A stretch of DNA of 64,000 nucleotides from Kocuria varians (GTDB taxonomy: Bacteria > Actinomycetota > Actinomycetes > Actinomycetales > Micrococcaceae), in contig NZ_BJNW01000001.1 in NCBI RefSeq assembly GCF_006539885.1, positions 1 through 64,000 of the forward strand, read 5' to 3'. Below the pieces are notes generated by a model that was given only the letters and a program-made list of their open reading frames with translations, searched no databases and was not told the DNA's origin. A program made the translations under genes and the position numbers. This document shows, piece by piece, positions 41,582 through 49,503 of this stretch (positions are counted from its first letter, which is position 1; each line of letters opens with the position of its first letter).

Positions 41582-42450
41582 TGACCGCCCCGGTGTTTCG
41601 GGGCCGCGAGGGACACGGTGAGGACGAGGTCGTCGTCGTGCAGCAGCACCGGCAGCGTCTCACCGATCAGCAGTCGCAGCAGGATGCCCCGGCCCGCGCT
41701 CGTCGCGGACAGGCCCGGTGCGGGGTTGCCGAGCAGGACTCGCAGGAGCGCTGTCCAGGAGGTGCCGGGGAGGTCGAGGAGGGCGCGGGAGTGTTGGTCG
41801 CGGCGCAGCACCTCGAACGCCGATTGCCTGGACCCCGCCCGAGCCAGCGCCTGGCAGACGTGCTCGACCGCGGCGCGGGCGGTCTGCGGCGGCCACCCCA
41901 GCACGGTGATGAACGCGATCGCATCCTCCACCGCACCCGCCGCCGACGGCCGCACCTCCGCAGGCCTCGCCTCCGTTTCCGCATCCTCTTCGTCCGAGTT
42001 GGTGCTGGGGTCGGTGGTGTGGAACGCGGGGTGGTAGTCATCGAGGGGGTTCTCGCGGTCGGAGAGGCGTTCGGCGTCGTGGAAGACCGAGTAGTGCGGG
42101 CGGCGGGCCTGATGCGTCGAACAGAGCAGGCCTTGGCCGCGTTCCTCGGCGATGCAGGTGATCCGCACCGCGTGCGTGACCACCGCCCACGGGTCCTCCG
42201 CCTCCCGCGCCGAGCGGGTGCGCATCACATCGAATGCCGCAGACGCCGCCTCCCACGGATCAAGCCCATGCTTCCGCGCCAGAGCCGCGTACTTGTCGGC
42301 CGCGTAGGTCATGAGCCGTGCGGCGGTCGGGTCGGTGCGCCACGCACCCTGCCCTTCCTTGTGCAGCCGGCCCAGCAGCGCGCGGAGCCCTTCACCGGTC
42401 GTGTAGTCCTCACCGCCGGGATCGGCGGTCATCGTGTGCGGAATCATCAC
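41578..42450 (-). CDS. Conserved ICE protein of unknown function
   Basis: About 290 residues, soluble, helical, with an acidic middle (about 140-170). Segments such as KYAALARKHGLDPWEAASAA and AFEVLRRDQHSRALLDLPGT suggest helix-turn-helix-like pieces, and the order next to a ParB-like gene suggests a DNA-linked role. I know no named family. Preceded by AGGAGGTGCC at a good distance from ATG-ATG. A near-copy of the element motif (CAGATGCAC) lies at 42467-42475. Confidence 0.65.
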   Translation of the reverse strand: MMIPHTMTADPGGEDYTTGEGLRALLGRLHKEGQGAWRTDPTAARLMTYAADKYAALARKHGLDPWEAASAAFDVMRTRSAREAEDPWAVVTHAVRITCIAEERGQGLLCSTHQARRPHYSVFHDAERLSDRENPLDDYHPAFHTTDPSTNSDEEDAETEARPAEVRPSAAGAVEDAIAFITVLGWPPQTARAAVEHVCQALARAGSRQSAFEVLRRDQHSRALLDLPGTSWTALLRVLLGNPAPGLSATSAGRGILLRLLIGETLPVLLHDDDLVLTVSLAAPKHRGGQ

Positions 42451-42546
42451 GGCACCTCCTGACAGACAGATGCACCGCGCCTCCCACGAGCGGCGGAGCG
42501 GTCAGGGAACGCACGTCGGATCGTGTGCATGATCGATCACCCCGTC

Positions 42547-42927
42547 TCATTCCCGGCCCAGGGTTCGCGTCTCGACCGCGGGGTCTTCCCGGCCGAACGC
42601 GGACAGCGGCGGCAACCGCTTCGCGGACGCGACCAGGTGCTCGGCACCCGAGGCGATACCGGCCCGGGCTCGGTGGGACAGGTCGGCTTGGAGGTCGATC
42701 CCGCGCCGCGACAGGGCGCCGCCGGCTCGCGGCATCAGTTCCGAGGGGCGCACCCAGTCGACCCCACGGGTCGGCTTCTCCGTGTCGAGCTCGGCTTGCT
42801 GGTCGCGGTCGACGTCGGCGGCCTGGATCGCCTCCGGCGCCATCCCCGCCGACGCCTCGGGCCGTTCCGGCGTCGGGGACGGATCGGGCGTCCGCTGCGG
42901 GTCGTGCGGATGCTGTTCGGCGTTCAT
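42547..42927 (-). CDS. Small Pro-rich protein of the element
   Basis: About 126 residues. The first 45 are Pro/Glu/Asp-rich. The second part (RGVDWVRPSELMPRAGGALS, then RRGIDLQADLSHRARAGIAS) is ordered and conserved in similar elements as far as I recall. ATGA overlap with the DUF2637 gene supports it as a true gene. About 95 bases separate it from the next gene. Function unknown. Confidence 0.6.
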   Translation of the reverse strand: MNAEQHPHDPQRTPDPSPTPERPEASAGMAPEAIQAADVDRDQQAELDTEKPTRGVDWVRPSELMPRAGGALSRRGIDLQADLSHRARAGIASGAEHLVASAKRLPPLSAFGREDPAVETRTLGRE

Positions 42928-43745
42928 GATGATTCCTCCTCAGAGCGTTCGGATGGGATGCCGACCCCTGTCGGGTCGGACGACGCAGACGACCCCTGCG
43001 AGTCGGGATCGAGTTCGGGGTCAGGTGGGCGCGGCAGCCACCGGCCCACGGTCGAGGGATGCACGCCCATGGCGCGGGCGATCTGCTTGTTCGACCACCC
43101 CTCACCCCGCAACCGCGCCGCACGCTCACGCCGCCCCGTGCTGGCCTCCACCACCGGCGGCGTATCGGCCTCGGATAGTTCGGGCGCGACTGGGTCAAGC
43201 GGCACCGGGGCGCCGAGCTCCGCCAGGCGCTCAACCAGAGCCGGGGCTTCCAGAGACTCCGGTACGGGACCTTCGGCGTCGGAGCTGGTTGCCGCGGGCA
43301 GGATGGGCGCCGGCGACTCCGCGGCCGATGTGTCGGCGGTGCGGGTGGAGCGGATCAGAACGACCGTGAGGTGGGTGGATGCCAGGAGCACCAGGGGTGG
43401 GACGGCGGCGACCGTCGCGGCGAGCACCCCGGGCACGGTCACCTCGGCGGTGACGAGGGCGTGGGCCGCGTTCGCGGTCACCGACACCAACGCACCGGCG
43501 ATCAGCAGCGCCCAGGGATACCAGGCGGCCCGGTGCCCGTCGAGGGCGACGACGGCGACCGTGGCGACCACGATCAGCCCGTCCACCAGCAGCGGCCAGA
43601 TCCACGCCTGCCCAGCCGCGATGCCCGACCGCATGGCGAGATCGGCCAGCGCGGTGAAGCTCAACCAGAACGCACCCGCCCCGATGAGCACGGTGCCCGA
43701 CGCAGCCGTGACCACCGCCCACCCGCGACGATGCACCGGGTTCAT
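42924..43745 (-). CDS. DUF2637 membrane protein fused to a C-terminal helix-turn-helix
   Basis: About 273 residues. Four helices in residues 8-130 (AVVTAASGTVLIGAGAFWLS, WIWPLLVDGLIVVATVAVVA, YPWALLIAGALVSVTANAAH, VLAATVAAVPPLVLLASTHL) form the DUF2637/SpdA-type region found on actinomycete conjugative plasmids. After an acidic linker, residues about 205-235 (RRERAARLRGEGWSNKQIAR, then AMGVHPSTVGRWL) are a resolvase-like helix-turn-helix. This makes it a membrane-bound DNA-binding candidate, perhaps tethering element DNA to the membrane. Confidence 0.8.
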   Translation of the reverse strand: MNPVHRRGWAVVTAASGTVLIGAGAFWLSFTALADLAMRSGIAAGQAWIWPLLVDGLIVVATVAVVALDGHRAAWYPWALLIAGALVSVTANAAHALVTAEVTVPGVLAATVAAVPPLVLLASTHLTVVLIRSTRTADTSAAESPAPILPAATSSDAEGPVPESLEAPALVERLAELGAPVPLDPVAPELSEADTPPVVEASTGRRERAARLRGEGWSNKQIARAMGVHPSTVGRWLPRPPDPELDPDSQGSSASSDPTGVGIPSERSEEESS

Positions 43746-44674
43746 CGCAGCCCCCTCGACGGGACATGACCCTCAGGGATCGCATCGAGATCGTGTACGG
43801 GGCCGGCCCGCGCGGTGCCGGCTTCTCTGGGGCGGGGCGTGTCGACGTGGATGCGCTTGTAACCGGAGGCGACGGTGCGGGCGATCTCGCGCTGCCCGAA
43901 GTCGGGCTGGGAGACGGTGAGCATCGCATCGAGCGCATCCCGGTAGGGCACGCCCTCCTCGGCGAGCACGCAGGACGCCCAGAACAACTTGTGGTTGCGA
44001 TCCGTATGCTCACCGCCCAGCCACTTCGCGAGCTTCAACGGATCAGTCCGCCCCGCCGAGGAGCCCCGCTCCGGGAGCCGGCGCGGCGGGCGCGGCGGGT
44101 CCAAGAACGTCCGCAGCGCTGACGCATCCAATGCCCGGCCCGGCGTCGGACTCAGCGACGCCAGGCGATACAGGCTCGTCTCGCCGTCGATGATGCGGCG
44201 CGAGGGCGGCACGATGATGTAGCCGCGATCCCCACGGAAGTCGATCCCCACACGCCCGGCCTGCCACGACGGCTGCTCACTCGCCAGGGAGGCTGGGTAG
44301 TAGACGTGCAGGCCACCGGTCGGTGAGCGCACCAGCGCCTCCCACCCATTCACCAGCCCGGCCCGGCGCGCTTGGCGGAAGGCGTCGTAGCCGTTGACGC
44401 CGTGCACATCGACGTCCACGACCACCACGCCGGAGGCGGCGCCGGTGGGCATTCCGATGTTCGCCGCCGGGAACCGTCGCCACCACGACTCCACCTGGCC
44501 GGGGCTCGTGGTCGCGTCGTGGAAGCCATGCTCGGTGAGCGGGTTCTTCCCGCCCGGCGCGCACGGGAACACCGGCACCCCGGCCTGCGCGAACAGGCGC
44601 GCGGTGACCGGCAACGGCGCGTCCTCACCGAGCCCGGCGAGGGCGGTGGCGAATGCGGTCCGGGCAGCCATCAC
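43742..44674 (-). CDS. Bifunctional primase-polymerase (Prim-Pol) domain protein
   Basis: About 310 residues. Prim-Pol (archaeo-eukaryotic primase fold) signature: VPVFPCAPGGKNPLTEHGFH, NIGMPTGAASGVVVVDVDVH with catalytic D87 and D89, SPTGGLHVYY, and VGIDFRGDRGYIIVPPS. The C-terminal part is helical. Known roles are primer synthesis for element replication; no helicase domain is fused, so it must work with host proteins. Coupled by ATGA overlaps on both sides. Confidence 0.9.
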   Translation of the reverse strand: MMAARTAFATALAGLGEDAPLPVTARLFAQAGVPVFPCAPGGKNPLTEHGFHDATTSPGQVESWWRRFPAANIGMPTGAASGVVVVDVDVHGVNGYDAFRQARRAGLVNGWEALVRSPTGGLHVYYPASLASEQPSWQAGRVGIDFRGDRGYIIVPPSRRIIDGETSLYRLASLSPTPGRALDASALRTFLDPPRPPRRLPERGSSAGRTDPLKLAKWLGGEHTDRNHKLFWASCVLAEEGVPYRDALDAMLTVSQPDFGQREIARTVASGYKRIHVDTPRPREAGTARAGPVHDLDAIPEGHVPSRGLR

Positions 44675-45750
44675 AGCCTCCGTGCACTCGCCGGCTCCGG
44701 GGCTCGGCTGTGCTCTGGTTCGGCCACGGTCGCGGCGGTGCGCTCTTTCGGTCGCGCGGGCCGTGGCGCGTCGCGGTCAAGGCCGGGCGGGGCGCCGTCG
44801 GGCACCTGAGCGGTGTCGAGCTGATCGAGAATCCCGGCGGCGGTCTTCCGCACCCGCTCACCGGTCGCTTTGACGACGTCGACGGGTTCCTTGCCGTCGA
44901 CGTTCGCGGCCCACCCGGCCACGTACGGGATCGTGTAACCGGTGGTGTCCATTCCGTGGGCGGCGCCGATCATCAGCGCGACGGACTCGGCTTCGACCTC
45001 CCCGATCCCGCGATGCAGGCGGGCATCCTCCCGGTCCGGGTCGTGCATCAGCACATGCACAAGCTCGTGGGCGAGGGTCTTGACCTGGGCGGCGGGGTCC
45101 ATGTTCTCCCGCACCGCGACCGTCTTCGCCTCGAAATCAGTCAGGCCGTTCGCGCCGTGGATCATCCCCTCATGCGGCACCCGCAGCAGCTCGTACCCGG
45201 CCGCCCGTACCTGCTGCGCGAGCCCGTCCCACAGCCCGTCGGGGGCTTCGCCCTCCAACAAGGTCGGCGACGGCGGTTCCGGGATCGGCTCCCCGGCGGT
45301 CTGCGAGACGTCCCAGACGTAGGCGGGGCGCACTCCGACCATCTGCGAGCGCACCACCTCGCCCGGCTTCGGTTTCTCACCCCGGCCCAGCCGGTACCAG
45401 GAGGCCAGGTCCGAGGGATTCGCGGACGCAAACCGGCCCGTGACCGGGGCGAGGATCTGATATCCGGGCTGGCCCTTCTCGACCTGCCGGCCGAGCTGCT
45501 GCCACTGCTTGTACCCGGCGACATAGGTCGGGAACGGTTCAGACACCCGGCCCTGCTCGAACGCCGCCTGATGCTGTTCCCAAATCAGCAGGACATTGTT
45601 GAACGAGCGCGATCGGAACCGGGCGGCGAAGCGCAGCGCGTCGGCCCAGTCCTCGCCCGTGACGAGCTGCTCGACCGCACCGGTGAGCTTCTCGTGCAGC
45701 TCATCGAGCCTCTCTTCCCGCTTCTGGCGGGCCTCTTCCCTCGTCGCCAT
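44671..45750 (-). CDS. ArdC-like protein: ssDNA-binding N-terminal domain plus zincin metallopeptidase
   Basis: From the ATG giving MATREEARQKREERLDELHE the product has 359 residues. The N-terminal domain (about 1-150) has the ArdC pattern (SFNNVLLIWEQHQ, YKQWQQLGRQVEKGQPGYQI). The C-terminal domain has the zinc motif HELVH (228-232) within TLAHELVHVLMHD. ArdC-type antirestriction proteins protect incoming single-stranded DNA from restriction on entry. First gene of the leftward operon, consistent with early expression after transfer, and notable given the type I system elsewhere on this chromosome. A longer frame upstream is unlikely because it crosses the operator. Confidence 0.88.
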   Translation of the reverse strand: MATREEARQKREERLDELHEKLTGAVEQLVTGEDWADALRFAARFRSRSFNNVLLIWEQHQAAFEQGRVSEPFPTYVAGYKQWQQLGRQVEKGQPGYQILAPVTGRFASANPSDLASWYRLGRGEKPKPGEVVRSQMVGVRPAYVWDVSQTAGEPIPEPPSPTLLEGEAPDGLWDGLAQQVRAAGYELLRVPHEGMIHGANGLTDFEAKTVAVRENMDPAAQVKTLAHELVHVLMHDPDREDARLHRGIGEVEAESVALMIGAAHGMDTTGYTIPYVAGWAANVDGKEPVDVVKATGERVRKTAAGILDQLDTAQVPDGAPPGLDRDAPRPARPKERTAATVAEPEHSRAPEPASARRL

Positions 45751-45802
45751 CGTTCGGCCTCCTCCCGGTAGACCAGCCACCAGGGGTGTGGGCGGCTGGT
45801 CT

Positions 45803-45829
45803 TGCACCTGCGAGGTGAGCCAGGTGCAT
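45803..45829. promoter_or_regulatory. Dyad operator (TGCACCTG-N10-CAGGTGCA) before the transfer operon
   Basis: Two perfect 8-base arms in inverted orientation lie about 55 bases before the ArdC-like start, in the 214-base region that must hold the operon promoter. The right arm is the same core as the single sites inside the operon. A dimeric repressor of transfer is the likely reader; it was not identified. Confidence 0.65.
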
Positions 45830-45964
45830 CCGGAGAGTGTCGAGACGGTCAGCGAACGAATGGAGCGGTAAGTTGGCCGTCAGGAACACGGAGGCACCTG
45901 ACGTAGAACAACGGCCTACCAGCGAACCCGCGCCCGCGGGCGCGTCGCTCCGGGATGGGGTCGT

Positions 45965-46888
45965 TTAGGTGGGCACCGATGTCTCATTCATGTGCATGCT
46001 GCTGCCCGCGAAGCGCATCGCTCGATACCGGCTCGGCGTGATCCCGACGCACTCCCGGAACGCCGCCGACGCCCGGTTGCGGGACCGCCAGCCGACCCGT
46101 CGCCCGGCCTGCTCGATCGTCACGTCGGTCTCGCGCAGCAGTCGGGCCATCTCCTCGACCCGCAGCATCGTCAGATACGTCAACGGCGTCTTCCCGTAGG
46201 CGTCCACGAACACCCGACTGAGTTGCTTCGTGGACAGATGCACCATGCCCGCCAGCTCCGGCAGCCCCCAATTGCGGGCGATGTCACTGCGTAGAGCGTC
46301 GCGTACCTGCCTGACTTCGGCCCGTAGCGGCGTGAACCGGCGATCCCGAGGCAGGGCCGGTCTGATCCGTGCCCGCTGGTGCGGCGAGGCCCGGTATGGC
46401 GAGATACGGATGAACGGCGCGATCTGGTCGATGACCGCGTGCCACAACGCCTGTATCCGATGAAATCGCTCCCTGTAATGCCCGTCGACGCTGAGAGCGA
46501 CGAGCTCATCCAACCAGGGCATCAACATTCCAGAGCGGTCTTCCCCGAGACGGAGGATCTGGGCTGGTTCGGTGTAGATGGTGTCGGCGAACCCCTGCGC
46601 GTCGAGACGATCCTGGAGCACATCAGCGTACTGCCAGAACAACTGATCGAGCAGGAAATCCGGGTCGGCGTAGATCGTTGTGACCGTGACGCACCCTTCC
46701 GGCTCCGACCCGCACAGCACGTTCGCGCCCAGCAACACCACGTCACCGGGCTTCACCGGTCGCTCACCGAACTCGCTGAACAGGATCGCGGACCCATCGC
46801 GCACGATGATGAGCTTCACGCAGTCATAGGCGACCGGACCAACAGGGCGATGGATCGTGCTGGTTCGCGCAAGAACGGACTCGAACAC
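45965..46888 (-). CDS. AraC-family transcriptional regulator, copy 1
   Basis: About 307 residues from a GTG that aligns with the start of the second copy. N-terminal cupin-like sensing domain (CVKLIIVRDGSAILFSEFGE, PGDVVLLGANVLCGSEPEG), then the AraC double helix-turn-helix (about 205-300: LPELAGMVHLSTKQLSRVFV, EEMARLLRETDVTIEQAGRR, ECVGITPSRYRAMRF). It follows an MFS pump gene on the same strand after a terminator, as the second copy does. The ligand is unknown. A longer open frame upstream is an antisense-frame artefact over the pump gene. Confidence 0.88.
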   Translation of the reverse strand: MFESVLARTSTIHRPVGPVAYDCVKLIIVRDGSAILFSEFGERPVKPGDVVLLGANVLCGSEPEGCVTVTTIYADPDFLLDQLFWQYADVLQDRLDAQGFADTIYTEPAQILRLGEDRSGMLMPWLDELVALSVDGHYRERFHRIQALWHAVIDQIAPFIRISPYRASPHQRARIRPALPRDRRFTPLRAEVRQVRDALRSDIARNWGLPELAGMVHLSTKQLSRVFVDAYGKTPLTYLTMLRVEEMARLLRETDVTIEQAGRRVGWRSRNRASAAFRECVGITPSRYRAMRFAGSSMHMNETSVPT

Positions 46889-46910
46889 CGCGATCAGTCC
46901 GGCAACAAGC

Positions 46911-46957
46911 GGACGCCCCGCGAGCTTCCAGTGAGGGTAGGAACTCGCGGGGCGTCC
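46911..46957. terminator. Perfect 14-bp stem between MFS1 and AraC copy 1
   Basis: GGACGCCCCGCGAG pairs exactly with CTCGCGGGGCGTCC across a 19-base loop, 18 bases after the pump stop codon. It should end pump transcription before the regulator gene. Confidence 0.65.
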
Positions 46958-46974
46958 ATGATGAGGGAAGGGTG

Positions 46975-48438
46975 TTAGACGGTCATGTCGGCCGGTTCCG
47001 GTGTTGCGACCGGTGCGACTGCCTTGGGTAGACGCAGGAACACCGCGATGAGGATCGCCGCACCGATCGCGATCACAGCGTTGACACCGATCGCGAGCTG
47101 CAGCCCGGGCAGCAACGTCGCGGCGACCATGCCGGTCGCGATCGCCGACATGACCGGGGTGCCGAGGGCGATGCCGACCTGCTGGCTCATCGTGACCAGG
47201 CCTGTCGCCAGGCCCTGCTGGTTCGCAGGGACGCCGGAGGTGGAGGCGACGACGTAGCCGACGATCGCGACAAGGTTCGCGATCCCGCCGACGAAGGTGA
47301 GGATCAGCACCGGTACCAGCCACGCGCGGGTGTCGCCCGCGAACGCGAGCGGCGCCGTGGCGGCGGCCTGCACGATGAGGCCGGCGACGATCGCGGTCTT
47401 GGCGCTGGTCTTGCCGATGATCTTCGGGGCGACGAGGCCGCCGATGACCGTGCCGATGCCGAGCACCCCGAGGATCAGGCCCGCGGTGATGGCGCTGTAG
47501 CCGAGGATCTGCTGGAGGTACAGCGTCAGCAGGAACACGAGCGAGGTGAAGGTGCCGAACGCAAGGAGCCCGGCGGTGTTGCCCCAGCCAATATTCGAGC
47601 GCTTCAGCAGCCCAGGTGCAACGAGGGGCTCGGTGACGCGACCCTCGATCTTCAAGAACACGGCGAACAGGATCAGCGCGCCCAGGATCGGCCCCCAGGT
47701 GCCCGGGTGGGTCCACCCGTTGTGGCCTGCGGTGTCGATCCCGAACACGAGCGCCACCAGCGCGAGGGTGATCGTGACCGCGCCGGGAACATCGAGCTTG
47801 GGGCGCGGGCCGCGGGCGGGCTCGCGGAGCACGAACGGGGCGATGAGGATCACGGCGAGGGCGACGACGACGTTGATGAAGAACGCCCACCGCCACGACA
47901 TCGCTCCGGTAAGGAGTCCGCCGAGCACGGCGCCGGCGGTGAAGCCGGCGGCCATGAGCGCTCCGTTCAGCCCGAGGGCTCGGGAGCGGGCCGGGCCTTC
48001 GGGGAACATCGTGGTCATGAGCGACAGCGCGGCGGGAGTGACCATCGCGGTCGCGATGCCCTGCCCGACACGGGCGACGAGCAGCAGCACGGGCTCGGTG
48101 GCGAGCCCGCCCGCGAGGGAGGAGACGCCGAGCAGCACGATCCCGATCATGAACAGGCGCTTGCGGCCGAACAGGTCGGCCACGCGCCCGAAGAAGAGCG
48201 TGAACCCAGCCGCGCAGAGCGCGAAGGAGGTGACGATCCACTGCAGCGCGGAGGTCGCGAAGCCGAGCTCGGTGCCAATGTGCGGCAGGGCGACGTTGAG
48301 GATCGAGAAATCGACTGCGAGGGTGAAGTTCGCCGTCAGCAGGACCGCCATCGCGATCTTCTGCGCCGCGGTGAACCGCTCCGCCGGAACAGGTGTCGAT
48401 GCGGTACTGGGTGGTGGTGAGGTGTCTGTGTGGCTCAT
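46975..48438 (-). CDS. MFS drug efflux transporter, DHA2 (14-helix) type, pump 1
   Basis: About 487 residues with 14 predicted helices starting at residue 30. Signatures: DFSILNVALPHIGTELG (motif D1, helix 1), GRVADLFGRKRLFMIG (motif A), LVARVGQGIATAMVTPAALS (motif B), GAVLGGLLTGAMSWRWAFFI (motif C, antiporter). These define proton-driven multidrug exporters of the EmrB/QacA group. A divergent MmyB-type regulator gene shares its control region, which makes that protein the likely repressor. Substrate unknown. Confidence 0.92.
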   Translation of the reverse strand: MSHTDTSPPPSTASTPVPAERFTAAQKIAMAVLLTANFTLAVDFSILNVALPHIGTELGFATSALQWIVTSFALCAAGFTLFFGRVADLFGRKRLFMIGIVLLGVSSLAGGLATEPVLLLVARVGQGIATAMVTPAALSLMTTMFPEGPARSRALGLNGALMAAGFTAGAVLGGLLTGAMSWRWAFFINVVVALAVILIAPFVLREPARGPRPKLDVPGAVTITLALVALVFGIDTAGHNGWTHPGTWGPILGALILFAVFLKIEGRVTEPLVAPGLLKRSNIGWGNTAGLLAFGTFTSLVFLLTLYLQQILGYSAITAGLILGVLGIGTVIGGLVAPKIIGKTSAKTAIVAGLIVQAAATAPLAFAGDTRAWLVPVLILTFVGGIANLVAIVGYVVASTSGVPANQQGLATGLVTMSQQVGIALGTPVMSAIATGMVAATLLPGLQLAIGVNAVIAIGAAILIAVFLRLPKAVAPVATPEPADMTV

Positions 48439-48467
48439 GCCATCCAGACTCGGACGATGCGACAGAG

Positions 48468-48525
48468 GTAGCCAGATCCCCGGTTTGCGTGGCCTGCGGT
48501 TGCCTAGCACTGACAGGGTCAGGCT
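48468..48525. promoter_or_regulatory. Shared control region of pump 1 and MmyB1 with a palindrome
   Basis: GTAGCCAGATCCCCGG is followed by GTTGCCTAGCACTGACAGGG TCAGGCT. CTGAC-AGG-GTCAG is a perfect inverted repeat (48510-48522). The same two blocks, in the same order, stand before pump 2, so they are probably binding sites for the same or a sister regulator. Confidence 0.65.
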
Positions 48526-48556
48526 CCGCCGGTACGCGTGCGGGACAATAGATGGC

Positions 48557-49426
48557 ATGGCACTACCGCAGCCCACTGATACCGATGGCCCGGTCACCGA
48601 GCTGGGCGAGTTCCTCCGCTCGCGCCGCGACCGGATCACCCCGGACGAGGCCGGCGTGAACAGCTACGGTCGCCGCCGGGTTCCCGGCCTGCGTCGCGAG
48701 GAGCTCGCGCAGCTGGCCGGAGTGTCGGTGACGTATCTGACCCGGCTGGAGCAGGGGCAGTCGCAGAACGCCTCGGATGCCATCATCGATGCGCTCGCCC
48801 GTGCCCTCCAGCTCGACGACGACGAACGGGCGCATCTGTACGCGCTCGCGCACCCGGCCCCGCCGAAGCGACCGCAGGCGTCGAAACCGGAGATCGCCAA
48901 GCCCGGCGCGAAGCAACTGTTGCACTCGATGGGCGATGTGCCCGCGGTGCTGCTGGGACGGTTCAACGACATCCTCGCCTGGAACCGCGCCGGCCACCTC
49001 CTACTCGCCGGGCATCTCGACTGCGATGCGCCCTCATGGGTGGAGGATCGTCCGAACCAGTTGAAGCTGCTGTTCCTGGACGAGCACACCCGCGACCTCT
49101 ACGTCGACTGGACCGACGAGGCCGCCCTTGCCGTCGCCTCTTTGCGCTACGTCGCGGCGCAGTTCGCCGACGACCTGCGCCTGGCCGAACTGGTCGGGGA
49201 GCTGAGCATGAACAGCCCTGAGTTCGCCCGCCTGTGGGCCGGCCACGACGTACGGCTCTGCACGAGCGGAGCGAAGCGATTCCGCCACCCCGAGGTCGGG
49301 GAGCTGGAGCTGGGCTACGAGGTGCTGCACCTGCCCGAGGGCAACGGGCAGCGCATCCTCACCCACACCGCCGAGCCCGGCAGCGCGTCGTTCGCCGCGC
49401 TGCGGCTACTGACCTCGGCCTCGTAA
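48557..49426 (+). CDS. XRE-family regulator with MmyB-like ligand-binding domain, copy 1
   Basis: About 289 residues. N-terminal Cro/XRE helix-turn-helix (about 15-75: RVPGLRREELAQLAGVSVTY, LTRLEQGQSQNASDAIIDAL), then a MmyB/PAS-like sensing domain (ILAWNRAGHLLLAGH, LKLLFLDEHTRDLYVDW, LSMNSPEFARLWAGHDV). Proteins of this type control neighbouring efflux or SDR genes by ligand release. It is divergent from pump 1, so direct repression is likely. Confidence 0.9.
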   Translation: MALPQPTDTDGPVTELGEFLRSRRDRITPDEAGVNSYGRRRVPGLRREELAQLAGVSVTYLTRLEQGQSQNASDAIIDALARALQLDDDERAHLYALAHPAPPKRPQASKPEIAKPGAKQLLHSMGDVPAVLLGRFNDILAWNRAGHLLLAGHLDCDAPSWVEDRPNQLKLLFLDEHTRDLYVDWTDEAALAVASLRYVAAQFADDLRLAELVGELSMNSPEFARLWAGHDVRLCTSGAKRFRHPEVGELELGYEVLHLPEGNGQRILTHTAEPGSASFAALRLLTSAS

Positions 49427-49446
49427 CCGGTCGCCCGACGCACAGT

Positions 49447-49485
49447 GAAGAAGCGCTCCCAGGATGATCCTGGGAGCGCTTCTTC
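49447..49485. terminator. Strong bidirectional hairpin between MmyB1 and the oxidoreductase gene
   Basis: GAAGAAGCGCTCCCAGGAT and ATCCTGGGAGCGCTTCTTC form a 19-base perfect palindrome around a single base, with A/T-rich outer ends giving T-runs on both strands. It lies between convergent stop codons. Confidence 0.85.
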
Positions 49486-49503
49486 GTGTGGTGACCGCGA
49501 CGA

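Noticed and set aside
25653-45750. Relaxase gene expected for a conjugative element
   Set aside because: No HUH or MobF-type histidine triad was found in any gene; it probably lies beyond the right edge.
45965-48241. A single 758-residue leftward frame across AraC copy 1 and part of pump 1
   Set aside because: The upper two thirds is Arg/His-rich out-of-frame sequence over the pump gene; the terminator hairpin lies between. Only the AraC part is coding.
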